In this document: positions 39,864-49,200 of the stretch, piece by piece
Position numbering within the stretch: position 1 is the first letter of the stretch
Layout: each line of letters opens with the position of its first letter
Origin: Rhodococcus sp. ABRD24
Lineage (GTDB): Bacteria; Actinomycetota; Actinomycetes; Mycobacteriales; Mycobacteriaceae
Reading direction: 5' to 3'
Assembly (NCBI RefSeq): GCF_004328705.1
Contig: NZ_CP035319.1
Coordinates: 682,001-746,000, forward strand
Length of the DNA: 64,000 bases
The notes under the pieces: model-generated
Database searches by the model: none
The model's input: the letters and a program-made list of their open reading frames with translations, nothing else
What the model was told of the DNA's origin: nothing
Position numbers and translations under genes: made by a program

Positions 39864-40439
39864 TCAGGCCGCGCCTTCGCCCAGATACGGAAGCCACGTC
39901 GGATGCACCTCGGTGGTTGTTGCGAGCAATCGCCAGTGCGGCCCGGACGGTGGCACCAGCGCAGTCCGTAGCGTCCAGCCCAGTTCGGCAAGAAGTTTGT
40001 CTGCCTTGAGATGGTTGCAGGGCGCGCAGGAGGCAACACAGTTCTCCCACGAGTGACCGCCACCGCGACTGCGGGGAACGACGTGGTCGACGGTTTCCGC
40101 CTTGTCGCCGCAATATCCGCAGCGGAATCGATCGCGATACATCAGCGCGGCCCGGGTCATCGGGACCTTGGCGCGGTACGGCACCCGAACGTAGTTTCGA
40201 AGCCGGATCACGGACGGCACCTGGAGCGAACAACCCTCGGAATGGACGACCGGTCCGAGTGGGTCCTCGTGAACGGCGTCGGCCTTGTCGCACACCATCA
40301 GCACCACAGCGCGACGCGCGGGAAGCGCGGTGAGTGGTTCGAAAGTGGCGTTCAGCAGTAACACCCGACGTTTGTTCCAGGTGGTCGGCGTGCCGCGGTC
40401 CGACAACCTGAGCCCCGGATACGGGGGCTCGGGTATCAC
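39864..40439 (-). CDS. HNH endonuclease family protein (Rv2469c-like)
   Basis: HNH nuclease-fold protein. After a family opening [20 protein letters not shown] it shows the zinc/HNH block [21 protein letters not shown] and later [16 protein letters not shown], with both CxxC pairs and the catalytic His. 191 residues from a GTG at 40439. The start is uncertain because no ribosome site is clear and the frame is open far upstream. Same neighbours as in M. tuberculosis (glbO divergent, ctaJ downstream). The cellular target is unknown; this is a housekeeping family, not an obvious mobile nuclease. Confidence 0.88.
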   Translation of the reverse strand: MIPEPPYPGLRLSDRGTPTTWNKRRVLLLNATFEPLTALPARRAVVLMVCDKADAVHEDPLGPVVHSEGCSLQVPSVIRLRNYVRVPYRAKVPMTRAALMYRDRFRCGYCGDKAETVDHVVPRSRGGGHSWENCVASCAPCNHLKADKLLAELGWTLRTALVPPSGPHWRLLATTTEVHPTWLPYLGEGAA

Positions 40440-40696
40440 CTGCAGCGGAAAAGCCCCCGACGCCCGGTCTCCCCGGGCATCAGCGGGCACGAGTTGTCGA
40501 TGCGCTCGCGCGCCATGTCGCTGTCCCATTCGCCCTGCTTCCTGCGACCTCCGCGATGACTGACCCCAGTGGAACACGGATGATCCGGTCTCGCACACCC
40601 ATTTCGCGGAAAAAATGCGGGACAAACGGTGAATATCCGGTGCTACACACGCCACACGGACGGGCCTGGCGTGCCCTTCCCGCGAGTACGGGCACA

Positions 40697-41104
40697 ATGG
40701 ACCGTGACATGACTGATACGCAGCAAACCTTCTACGAAGCGGTCGGCGGGGCCGAAACGTTCCGCCGGCTGACCGCGCGGTTCTACGAGGAAGTGGCCAA
40801 GGACGAGGTAGTCCGTCCGCTGTACCCGGAGGAGGACCTCGGCCCGGCGGAGCGCCGCATGCGGATGTTCCTCGAACAGTACTGGGGCGGCCCGCGCACC
40901 TACTCCGAAGAACGCGGCCATCCGCGCCTGAGGATGCGCCACAATCCGTTCCGGATCGGCCCGATCGAGCGGGACGCGTGGCTGCGGTGCATGCACGTGG
41001 CGATCGCCTCGATCGACGAGCAGACACTCGATGAGCCGCACCGCCGCGCCCTCATCGACTACATGAACACGGCAGCCGCATCGATGGTCAACGCGCCGGT
41101 CTAG
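40697..41104 (+). CDS. glbO: Group II truncated hemoglobin (GlbO)
   Basis: Haem protein of the trHbN/O family, linked to oxygen or NO/peroxide chemistry near the membrane. [19 protein letters not shown] opens the globin fold; [20 protein letters not shown] and [11 protein letters not shown] hold the haem-pocket Tyr/Trp and proximal His, and ERDAWLRCM the Trp G8. ATG at 40697 or 40709; the latter has GGA 7 bp upstream. 131-135 residues, close to Rv2470. The respiratory subunit gene ctaJ lies nearby on the other strand. Confidence 0.95.
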   Translation: MDRDMTDTQQTFYEAVGGAETFRRLTARFYEEVAKDEVVRPLYPEEDLGPAERRMRMFLEQYWGGPRTYSEERGHPRLRMRHNPFRIGPIERDAWLRCMHVAIASIDEQTLDEPHRRALIDYMNTAAASMVNAPV

Positions 41105-41161
41105 CGGCCACTGCCGGACAACGGTCGTGAGCACTGCCGATGTTTGGCACTATGTGTTGCT

Positions 41162-42784
41162 GTGACCACGGGCGAGAACGAGTCGACGGCAGGCCTCCGG
41201 CAGGACGCGTGGTGGGCCGACGCGGTCTTCTACCAGGTGTATCCGCGGTCGTTCTCCGACAGTAGCGGCGACGGGGTGGGCGACCTGGGCGGCGTACTGG
41301 ACCGGCTCGGCTATCTCGAACTACTCGGGGTCGACGCGATCTGGCTCAACCCGGTCATGCGCTCTCCCATGGCAGACCACGGCTACGACGTCTCCGACCC
41401 CCGCGACATCGATCCGCTGTTCGGCAACCTCGCGACGATGGACCAGCTGATCGCCGAGGCGCACGATCGCGGGATTCGGGTCACGATGGATCTGGTTCCC
41501 AATCACACCAGCAATGAGCACCCGTGGTTCCGGGAGGCACTCGCGGCAGGGCCCGGCAGCGCGGCGCGCGAGCGGTACATCTTCCGGGATGGCCGCGGTC
41601 CCGGCGGCTCCGAGCCGCCCAACAACTGGCCGAGCGTGTTCGGCGGCCGGGCGTGGACCAGAGTGACCGAGCCCGACGGCACTCCGGGCCAGTGGTACCT
41701 ACATATCTTCGCGCGCGAGCAGCCGGACCTGAACTGGGACAACCCGGAGGTGTTCGCCGATCTCGAACAGACCCTGCGGTTCTGGTTGGACCGGGGCGTC
41801 GACGGCTTCCGCATCGACGTCGCACACGGTATGGCCAAACCCGACGGCCTGCCCGACCACGACTGGGACACCAACAAGCTGCTCAGCAGTGGTGACACTG
41901 AGCTGCTCGGCAGCGGTGACAACGATCCACGCTTCAACAATCCCGGCGTACACGCAATCCACCGCGGCATCCGCAAGATCATGAACGAGTACCCGGGCAC
42001 CATGGCTGTGGGCGAGATCTGGGTGCGCGACAACGAGCGATTCGGCGAGTACATCCGCCCAGATGAGCTCCACCTGGGCTTCAACTTCCGACTGGCCGAG
42101 ACCCGGTTCGACGCAGATTCGGTCCGCGCCGCGATAGAGAACTCGCTGGACGCGGTCGCCCGCGTCGGCGGCACCCCCACGTGGACACTGTCCAATCACG
42201 ATATCGACCGCGAGGTCACTCGCTACGGCAGTGGCGTGCGCGGACTCGCACGAGCCCGGGCGATGGCCCTCGTCGAGTTGGCGCTGCCTGGTGCATCATT
42301 CATCTACAACGGCGCCGAACTCGGTTTACCCAACGCCGAGCTGCCCGACGAGGTGCTGCAGGATCCGGTATGGGAGCGGTCCGGCCACACCGAGCGCGGG
42401 CGCGACGGCTGCCGGGTCCCGGTCCCGTGGGAGGGCGACCGTCCTCCGTTCGGATTCTCGACCACACCCGCCACGTGGCTGCCAATCCCACCGGAGTGGG
42501 CGGCGCTGACCGTCGAGACCCAGCTCGAAGACGTCTCCTCGACCCTGTCGTTGTATCGTGCGGCGCTCGAACTGCGTTCGACACGGCCGGAGTTCTCTGG
42601 GGCCGAGATCGACTGGTACGGAAGCCCGCCCGGATGCTTCGCGTTCCGCCGCCGGGGCGGACTGATCTGTGCGCTGAACGCCACGGACGAACCGATCCGC
42701 CTGCCTCCCGGCACCGTGCTTCTCACCAGCGCCCCGCTGCTCGGCGGCCTGCTACCGCCCGATTCAGCCGCCTGGCTGGTCTGA
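41162..42784 (+). CDS. aglA: GH13 alpha-glucosidase/oligo-1,6-glucosidase
   Basis: Glycoside hydrolase of family 13 acting on alpha-glucosides. All four conserved regions are visible: DLVPNHTSNEH (I), GFRIDVAHGM with the nucleophile Asp (II), AVGEIWVRD with the acid Glu (III) and TLSNHDIDREV (IV). The start WWADAVFYQVYPRSF is typical. A GTG at 41162 gives 540 residues; no signal peptide. It corresponds in place to Rv2471. A hairpin just after the stop probably ends the transcript. Confidence 0.93.
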   Translation: MTTGENESTAGLRQDAWWADAVFYQVYPRSFSDSSGDGVGDLGGVLDRLGYLELLGVDAIWLNPVMRSPMADHGYDVSDPRDIDPLFGNLATMDQLIAEAHDRGIRVTMDLVPNHTSNEHPWFREALAAGPGSAARERYIFRDGRGPGGSEPPNNWPSVFGGRAWTRVTEPDGTPGQWYLHIFAREQPDLNWDNPEVFADLEQTLRFWLDRGVDGFRIDVAHGMAKPDGLPDHDWDTNKLLSSGDTELLGSGDNDPRFNNPGVHAIHRGIRKIMNEYPGTMAVGEIWVRDNERFGEYIRPDELHLGFNFRLAETRFDADSVRAAIENSLDAVARVGGTPTWTLSNHDIDREVTRYGSGVRGLARARAMALVELALPGASFIYNGAELGLPNAELPDEVLQDPVWERSGHTERGRDGCRVPVPWEGDRPPFGFSTTPATWLPIPPEWAALTVETQLEDVSSTLSLYRAALELRSTRPEFSGAEIDWYGSPPGCFAFRRRGGLICALNATDEPIRLPPGTVLLTSAPLLGGLLPPDSAAWLV

Positions 42785-42791
42785 TTCGGCT

Positions 42792-42814
42792 ACCTTCCCG
42801 CTGAGCGGGAAGGT
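42792..42814 (+). terminator. Terminator after the glucosidase gene
   Basis: ACCTTCCCGC and GCGGGAAGGT, a perfect 10-bp stem with loop TGA, 8 bp beyond the stop codon. Confidence 0.75.
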
Positions 42815-42837
42815 CATCTGTCACAGGGAACGGCTGA

Positions 42838-42869
42838 CGCAGTGGCCCGCAAGCGCAGTGGCCCGCAAG
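42838..42869. repeat. 16-bp tandem duplication
   Basis: CGCAGTGGCCCGCAAG occurs twice head to tail, in the non-coding stretch just before the hydrolase relic. Confidence 0.9.
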
Positions 42870-42885
42870 GCGATGAACCCTGAGC

Positions 42886-43121
42886 GGGGAGCTCGTCTCG
42901 TACCGACCTCGTGCGAGCTGGCCGAGCAAGCGTCCGGTCACGAAGGTGGTGATCGACGCCTGGTTCCGTCCCGCCATGGTCGACCGGAGCATTCTTTGGG
43001 ACCTTGCGAAGCATGTGGTGCCGTTGCCTCGGCGGCCGAACTGCTCGATATGGCGGCGCGGTCGGCGGAGTTCACCCATCCTGTTCTGATCGTCTGGGCA
43101 ACCGCCGTTTCGTCTCGACAA
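42886..43121 (+). pseudogene. Decayed alpha/beta hydrolase fragment
   Basis: The 378 bp between the glucosidase and the P450 hold no intact gene, but two frames read like consecutive parts of an alpha/beta hydrolase C-terminal half. First frame (to about 43020): VVIDAWFRPAMVDRSILWDL, then AKHVV. Second frame (from about 43030): AAELLDMAARSAEFTHPVLI, then VWA. In intact relatives a xxRPLxxDRxxxxDL helix is followed by a xxLxxFxxPVLxVWGxxD strand in one frame. A one-base loss or two-base gain near 43020 would explain the shift, and the catalytic Asp/His region is missing. The 5' part is absent. This is inference from motif likeness. Confidence 0.45.
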
Positions 43122-43127
43122 CCACCA

Positions 43128-43156
43128 TTGACAAAATCAGTGATGTGTCTCACTGT
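43128..43156 (+). promoter_or_regulatory. P450 promoter region with operator-like dyad
   Basis: TTGACA (43128-43133) is a consensus -35; 17 bp on lies CACTGT, a weak -10. Between and over them is CAGTGA-N6-TCACTG (43138-43155), a perfect 6-bp dyad. It fits an operator for the TetR-type protein encoded downstream. Its core GTGA-N6-TCAC also fits a Crp-like site. Confidence 0.5.
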
Positions 43157-43162
43157 CAAGGC

Positions 43163-44401
43163 ATGAGACCGACAATGTCTGAGGGTGCCGCCTACGTCCC
43201 CCGCTCGGGTGAGTCGTGGCGGGACCCGTGGAGCATGTATGCGGCACTCCGTGACCACTCCCCCGTCCACAACGTGGTTCCGGCCGAGTCTCCCGCCGAC
43301 GACTACTGGGTTCTCACCCGGCATGAAGACGTCTACAACGCTGCCCGTGACCACGAGACCTTCTCCTCCGCGGAAGGACTCACCATGACCTACGGAGAGC
43401 TCGACAAGATCGGATTGCGGGACAACCCGCCGCTGGTGATGCTCGATCCTCCCGTACACACCGAGTTCCGCCGTCTGGTAGCGCGCGGCTTCACACCACG
43501 TCAGGTCGCGTCCGTCGAACCCGAGGTGCGCAGGTTCGTCGTCGAGCGCATCGAAGGGTTGCGGGCGGCGGGCGGAGGCGACATCGTCACGGAACTGTTC
43601 AAGCCCCTACCGAGCATGGTCGTCGCCCACTACCTGGGGGTTCCGGCCGAGGACCGCGGCCAGTTCGACGGCTGGACCGAGGCAATCGTCGCGGCCAATG
43701 CCAATGGTGACCCGCTGGAGGCCGCCGCCGCGGTCGGCGACCTGATGGGATACTTCGGTGGACTCATCGACCGCCGCCGGGCCGAGCACGAGGCTGGTGT
43801 CCGGGGCGACGACACCATCTCGCACCTCGTCGCAGCGGGACTGGGCGCCGACGGCGACATCGCGGGCATCCTGTCGATCCTCGGATTCGCATTCACTATG
43901 GTCACCGGCGGCAACGACACCACCACAGGAATGCTCGGCGGCGCCGTCCAATTGCTGACGCAGCGCCGCGACCAGCGCGACCTGCTACTCGCCGACCCTG
44001 CGCTGATCCCGGGCGCACTCGAGGAACTGCTGCGCCTCACGTCGCCGGTCCAGGGTCTGGCCCGCACCACCACGCGGGACGTCACCATCGATGAGGTGAC
44101 GATTCCCGCCGGGCGCAAAGTGCTGCTTGTGTACGGGTCCGCCAACCGCGATCCCCGAATGTACGGTTCCGATTCCGAAGAGCTCGACGTACTCCGCCAG
44201 CCGAAGCAGATCATGACCTTCAGCAACGGCGCCCACCATTGCCTCGGCGCCGCCGCGGCCCGCATGCAAGCCCGGGTCGCGCTCGAGGAACTCCTCGCCC
44301 GCTGCCCCGACTTCGACGTGGACATCGACGGTGTCGTCTATGCCGCCGGCAACTACGTCCGGCGCCCCACCCACATCCCGTTCCGGGCCGACGCGCAGTG
44401 A
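43163..44401 (+). CDS. Cytochrome P450
   Basis: Soluble bacterial P450 monooxygenase, substrate unknown. I-helix motif AFTMVTGGNDTTTGMLGG, ExxR helix near EELLRLTSPVQG, and the haem loop FSNGAHHCLGAAAARM with the proximal Cys. 412 residues from the ATG at 43163, or 408 from 43175; ribosome sites do not decide. It would need ferredoxin and reductase partners, which are not adjacent. The last codons overlap the TetR start in GTGA, so enzyme and regulator are coupled. The promoter carries a dyad in the right place for feedback control. Confidence 0.93.
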   Translation: MRPTMSEGAAYVPRSGESWRDPWSMYAALRDHSPVHNVVPAESPADDYWVLTRHEDVYNAARDHETFSSAEGLTMTYGELDKIGLRDNPPLVMLDPPVHTEFRRLVARGFTPRQVASVEPEVRRFVVERIEGLRAAGGGDIVTELFKPLPSMVVAHYLGVPAEDRGQFDGWTEAIVAANANGDPLEAAAAVGDLMGYFGGLIDRRRAEHEAGVRGDDTISHLVAAGLGADGDIAGILSILGFAFTMVTGGNDTTTGMLGGAVQLLTQRRDQRDLLLADPALIPGALEELLRLTSPVQGLARTTTRDVTIDEVTIPAGRKVLLVYGSANRDPRMYGSDSEELDVLRQPKQIMTFSNGAHHCLGAAAARMQARVALEELLARCPDFDVDIDGVVYAAGNYVRRPTHIPFRADAQ

Positions 44402-45021
44402 CTTCCGGGACTTCCGGGACTTCCGGGACTTCCGGATCGTGGCTGCGCGACGAGCGGATCGAGGTCGCCGCCGAGAAGATCCTCGACGCAGCCGCGGAGC
44501 TGTTCGTCGAACGAGGCGTCGCGACCACCGGCATGTCGGAAGTCGCGGCGGCCGCGGGCTGCTCACGCGCAACTCTGTACCGCTACTTCGAGAACCGCCG
44601 CGCGCTGCATCGCGCCTTCGTACACCGGGAGGCTCGGCGGCTCGGCGAACAGATCGCGCTCACCGTCGCTCCGATCGCCGACCCCCGCGTACGGATCACG
44701 GAAGCCGTGATGATGGCGGTCGGCGAGGTGCGGGCGACGCCGACGCTGGCGGCCTGGTTCGGGCTCGGTGACGCAGGCCTCGCCTCAGAACTGGCGAGCA
44801 CCTCCGAGGTGATCGAGGTCCTCGGCGCCGCCTTCCTCGCGGACATATGGAACAGCGAGGATGCCGAGACCTCCCGCCGCGCAAGGTGGTTGGTGCGGAT
44901 CATCGTCTCACTACTGACCGTGCCAGGAGCCGACGCCGACGAAGAGCGGGCGTCCATCGAACAGTTCGTGGTGCCGGTGTTGGTCCCACCTGGCGCGCAA
45001 CACCGTGAACAGCTGGATTAG
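44398..45021 (+). CDS. TetR-family transcriptional regulator coupled to P450
   Basis: DNA-binding repressor-type protein. The GTG overlaps the P450 stop (GTGA). The product begins with four TSG units encoded by a 9-bp tandem repeat. The HTH follows: AAEKILDAAAELFVERGVAT, MSEVAAAAGCSRATLYRYF. The C-terminal ligand domain fills residues 75-207 and is not assignable to a ligand class. 207 residues. The convergent downstream gene overlaps it by 4 bp. Translational coupling and the dyad at 43138 suggest it controls the P450. Confidence 0.92.
   Translation: MTSGTSGTSGTSGSWLRDERIEVAAEKILDAAAELFVERGVATTGMSEVAAAAGCSRATLYRYFENRRALHRAFVHREARRLGEQIALTVAPIADPRVRITEAVMMAVGEVRATPTLAAWFGLGDAGLASELASTSEVIEVLGAAFLADIWNSEDAETSRRARWLVRIIVSLLTVPGADADEERASIEQFVVPVLVPPGAQHREQLD
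44400..44435 (+). repeat. 9-bp tandem repeat, four perfect copies, at the regulator start
   Basis: GACTTCCGG repeated four times, immediately after the GTG start of the TetR-type gene and across the P450 stop. Each unit adds Thr-Ser-Gly in frame, so copy changes would lengthen the N-terminal arm without a frameshift. Confidence 0.95.
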
Positions 45022-45704
45022 ACCGTGAACAGCGGGATCGAGCCGCCGCGGCGACTGTAGACCGATCCGAACCGGGCGTCGAGCCGGAGCCAGGATCCGC
45101 CGGCCCGCACCCGCACCAGCTCGTCCTCAGCGATCCGGTCGAGATCGATGTCGGCCGTTGCGGCACCGCCGTCGGCGAGTGGCACGAATCCCATTCCGGC
45201 AAGAGCGAACACAGTCCGCATAGACACAGCCACCTCGGTGCCGCCGCCCTCGACATCGAGCACCTTCTGCTCGAGCAACGACGTCGGCGGCCCTTGAGCG
45301 CTGCCGTGCTCCTTCGCCAGTGCCGCGCCCTGCCGAGCCAGCCCGATCAGCACCCGCGCCGGCACGTCGTCGACGTGCCCGAATCCGGACTCCGGTGGCA
45401 ATGCGCCACGCCAGGCGGAGTCCATCGCGAATCCCGGATCGATCTCCGAACCGGATCCCGGTTCGGACAGCGCGCGTAGCAGCGCGTCACCCGCTGCCGT
45501 GAGATCGTCCGGGCGCAGCCGTCCGGCTACGACGCGCATCGCGAGAGCGTCGAATCCCGTTGCCGCCCAAGCCCCGATGTGGCCGTCGGAGCGTCGGCGC
45601 AGTCGGATCACCGCGGCCACGTCGAGCCGTACCGCCTGTGCGACGAACGTCGCCAGATTCGCCCGCTCGGCGGGGTCCGGCATGGTCAGAACACGCTCAT
45701 CCAT
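45018..45704 (-). CDS. Conserved actinobacterial protein of unknown function (Rv2474c-like position)
   Basis: 228 residues from an ATG at 45704 with GGAAGC just upstream. No TM or signal peptide. The N-terminal half is helical (ANLATFVAQAVRLDVAAVIR, MRVVAGRLRPDDLTAAGDAL). The C-terminal half, SMRTVFALAGMGFVPLADGG and GGSWLRLDARFGSVYSRRGG, is compact. Family not recognised by name. The start overlaps the thioesterase stop by 8 bp, so it is cotranscribed with gdh and the thioesterase. Its 3' end overlaps the TetR gene by 4 bp (TTAG). Confidence 0.8.
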   Translation of the reverse strand: MDERVLTMPDPAERANLATFVAQAVRLDVAAVIRLRRRSDGHIGAWAATGFDALAMRVVAGRLRPDDLTAAGDALLRALSEPGSGSEIDPGFAMDSAWRGALPPESGFGHVDDVPARVLIGLARQGAALAKEHGSAQGPPTSLLEQKVLDVEGGGTEVAVSMRTVFALAGMGFVPLADGGAATADIDLDRIAEDELVRVRAGGSWLRLDARFGSVYSRRGGSIPLFTV

Positions 45705-46200
45705 GCTTCCAGCGCTCCAGGAACTCGCGCTCTGGGGCAGTGAGGCGACGCAGCCGCTGGGTGTCGATGTCGAACGCCGCGATCTGCGTCGACGCGACGA
45801 TTGCGGGCGCCGATGCCGCGGACGCTCCACCCGGACGTACCTCGTACGCAATGGTGAAGTCGACGGCGCGAACCTGTTCAACCCACATCAGCACGTCCAG
45901 CGGGCTGTCCTCGTGCCGCAACTGGCCGCGGTAGCGCACGTGCAGATCGACGATCACCGCGCCGTCCCGCAGGGTGACGGTGGGAGCTGCATCCTCGAAC
46001 AGCCACGGGATGCGCGCCTCCTCGAGGAGCGTCACCATCCGTGCATGGTTGATGTGCTGAAACGCGTCCATGTCAGACCAGCGCACGACCACCTTCGTGT
46101 GGAACCCCGCCCGTGGGTCGATGACCGCACGGCTGGACACCGCTTCCTCCGAGACCTTCAAAGTCATTTCCCGCGAAGCCATTTCCTGCGACCCATTCAA
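45697..46200 (-). CDS. Acyl-CoA thioesterase, hotdog (4HBT) fold
   Basis: Hydrolyses acyl-CoA thioesters. VVRWSDMDAFQHINHARMV is the YbgC/4HBT active-site block with the catalytic Asp; AVIVDLHVRYRGQLRHED is the second conserved strand. 167 residues. The ATG overlaps the gdh stop (ATGA), and the 3' end overlaps the next gene, so gdh, thioesterase and DUF gene form one unit (compare Rv2476c-Rv2474c). Acyl substrate unknown. Confidence 0.9.
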   Translation of the reverse strand: MNGSQEMASREMTLKVSEEAVSSRAVIDPRAGFHTKVVVRWSDMDAFQHINHARMVTLLEEARIPWLFEDAAPTVTLRDGAVIVDLHVRYRGQLRHEDSPLDVLMWVEQVRAVDFTIAYEVRPGGASAASAPAIVASTQIAAFDIDTQRLRRLTAPEREFLERWKHG

Positions 46201-49200
46201 CGCCCAACCTCCGATCGGGTGCCCACTCCCCGCACCATGCTCCGAACCTGACGCGCCGCCACCGAGAGCGTCGCAAGGTCCAGCGTTCCAGACTCGAAGA
46301 TCTCGGCGAGCGCGGACCTCGCCCGGGCCAGCCGCGACGCGTTGGTCGACTCCCAGTAGTCGATCTTCTCCTGCGGCGACTCACTCGGTTCGCCGCCGAC
46401 GAGCACCTCGAGTGTGAGCGAACGCAGCGATCCGTACAGATCATCCCGCAGCGCGAGCCGGGCCAGCGAGTGCCAGCGGTCGCCGCGCGCCAGATCGGAC
46501 ACTGCCGTGAGCAACCAGTCGATGCCCAGATGCGCGTCCAGCGCGTAGTAGAGCTCGGCCACCTCTTCGCCCTCACGCTCGCAGATGTCCGCGATGTCGA
46601 TGATGTCGAGCAAGCAGAACAGGTCCAGCAGCCGGTACACCTCGAAAGCCAGTTCCTTCGGCGCACCGTCGACAATGGCTGACCACGAACGGGTCTCGAG
46701 ATCCGTCACATGGTGACCACGCAACCAACCTGGGACCTGAGGTGCCAGCCGCCGGTACTCCGTTGAGTACCGGCTGATCTCAGCGCCGACCGCGATGGGC
46801 TGCGGCCGATTCGACAGGAACCAGCGCGACGCCCGGTCGAGTACGCGGCGAGACTGGAGCATCAACGCATCCGAGACATCCGACGAGATGTCGGCGGTGC
46901 GCACCCGCTCCCATACGGCATGCAACCCGAAGATCTCTGTCACCGCAGCGTAGGCACGGATCGCGTCGGTGCTCGACGCACCCGCATCCTCCGCGAGCCG
47001 ATAGGCGTAGGTGATGCCGCCGTTGTCGATCGCCTCGTTCGCAAGCACCGTCGCGACGATCTCACGCCGCAGCGGATGCGCGCGAATGGCGGGCGTGAAC
47101 CGCTCCCGCAGTGGGAGCGGAAAGTAGTCAGGCAGCCGGGACGCAAAGAACTCGGTATCAGGCAGATCCGTCCCGAGTAGATCCTGCTCGAACGCCAGCT
47201 TGACGTGTGCCATCACCGTCGCCAACTCCGGCGACGTCAGTCCGCCGCCTGCCTGGGCCCGGCGGTTGAACTCCGCCTCTGTCGGCAGCGCCTCGAGCGC
47301 CCGGTCGAGGCCGTGACGCGAAATCAGCATCGCGATCAGACGCCGGTGCACACCGAGCATCTGCGATGCGCTCGCTCGCGACATCCCCAACTGGTCGTTC
47401 TGGGCGACGTTGTGCGCCAACACCAACCTCGCCACGTCGTCGGTCATCGACTCGAGCAGCGGATCACGATCCTCCAGCGCCAGCGCCCCGTTGCTGACCA
47501 ACGAGTCGAGCAGAATCTTGATGTTGACCTCGTGGTCTGAGCAATCGACACCGGCCGAGTTGTCGATCGCGTCGGTGTTGATCTTGCCACCGTGCAGGGC
47601 GTACTCGATCCGACCCAGTTGGGTGACACCTAGATTGCCGCCCTCGCCGACCACCCGAACCCGCAGGTCGGCTCCGCGGACGCGCACGGCGTCGTTGCTC
47701 TTGTCGCCCACTGCGGCATCGGATTCGGACGATGCCTTGACGTAGGTACCGATGCCGCCGTTCCACAGCAGGTCGACGGGCGCCTGCAGGATGGCCCTGA
47801 CCAGGTCGGGCGGGGACATCTCAGGCACGTCGTCTCCGAGTCCGAGTGCCGCGCGCACCTGTGGACTGATCGGCACCGACTTCGCCGTCCGCTCGTACAC
47901 ACCTCCGCCCGCACTGATGAGCGCGGGATCGTAGTCCGCCCACGACGAGCGGGGCAGCGCGAACATCCGCCGCCGCTCGACGAACGAGCGTGCCGCGTCC
48001 GGATCAGGATCGAGGAAGATATGCCGGTGGTCAAAGGCGGCAACAAGCCGGATGTGTTCGCTCAGCAGCATCCCGTTACCGAACACGTCACCACTCATGT
48101 CGCCAATTCCGACGACCGTGAAATCGTCTGCAGCAACATCGATTTCAAGCTCCCGGAAGTGGCGTTTGACGCTCTCCCACGCGCCTCGCGCTGTGATCGC
48201 CATCTCCTTGTGGTCGTATCCGGCCGAGCCCCCGGACGCGAACGCGTCGCCGAGCCAGAAGCCGTAACCGGCCGCGACATCGTTCGCAATGTCGGAGAAT
48301 GTGGCCGTCCCCTTGTCGGCCGCGACCACGAGGTACGTATCGTCCTCGTCCCGTCGAACCACCCGCTGCGGCGGCACGACAGCACCACTCGCACGGTCGA
48401 CGTTGTCGGTCACGTCGAGCAGACCCGAGATGAACGCCCGATAGCAGGCCTCGCCCTGAGCCCGCACGGCCTGACGGGCGGCACTCGGATCTCCCGTCGG
48501 CGTGACGGGTCGCTTGACGACGAACCCACCCTTCGCCCCGACCGGCACGATCACCGCATTCTTGACCGCCTGAGCCTTGGCGAGGCCGAGGATCTCGGTG
48601 CGGAAGTCGTCACGCCGGTCCGACCAGCGAAGGCCGCCGCGCGCGACCGGACCGAAGCGCAGGTGGACACCCTCTACGTCCGGCGAGTACACGAACACCT
48701 CGAATCGGGGCCGAGGCTTCGGTAGCTCCGAGATTCGCCCCGGATCGAACTTCAGGGACACGAAGTCTCGGGGCGCACCATCCTCGCCCCGTACGAAGTG
48801 GTTGGTGCGCAAGGTCGCCTGGACCAACCCGAAAAGCGCGCGCAGGATGCGATCGACGTCAAGACTGACGACCTCGCCGATCGCCGCCTCCAACTCGCGC
48901 TCGAGCGCGTCCGGCTGCACGGGTGACGCGGCGTCGGGGTCGAACAATGCGTCGAACAACCCGATCAGCCGCCGCGCGATCCCCGGATGAGCCAGCACCA
49001 CCGACTCGATGTGCATCTGGCTATAGGTGAATCCCGCCTGGCGCAGGTACTTCACGTAGGCGCGCAGGACGGAGATTCGACGCCAGTCGAGGCCGGCGCG
49101 CAGCACCAGCTCGTTGAATCGGTCCGCCTCACAACGCCCGTGCCAGATCGCAGTGAACGCCCCGGTGAAACGCTCCCGCAGCAACTCCGCCGGACCGCCA

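Noticed and set aside
39864..40439. HNH protein as a homing or defence nuclease
   Set aside because: It sits in conserved housekeeping synteny (Rv2469c position) and has no mobile or defence neighbours.
42723..43121. 132-codon minus-strand frame in the glucosidase-P450 gap
   Set aside because: No family likeness, and the plus strand there carries the hydrolase-like fragments.
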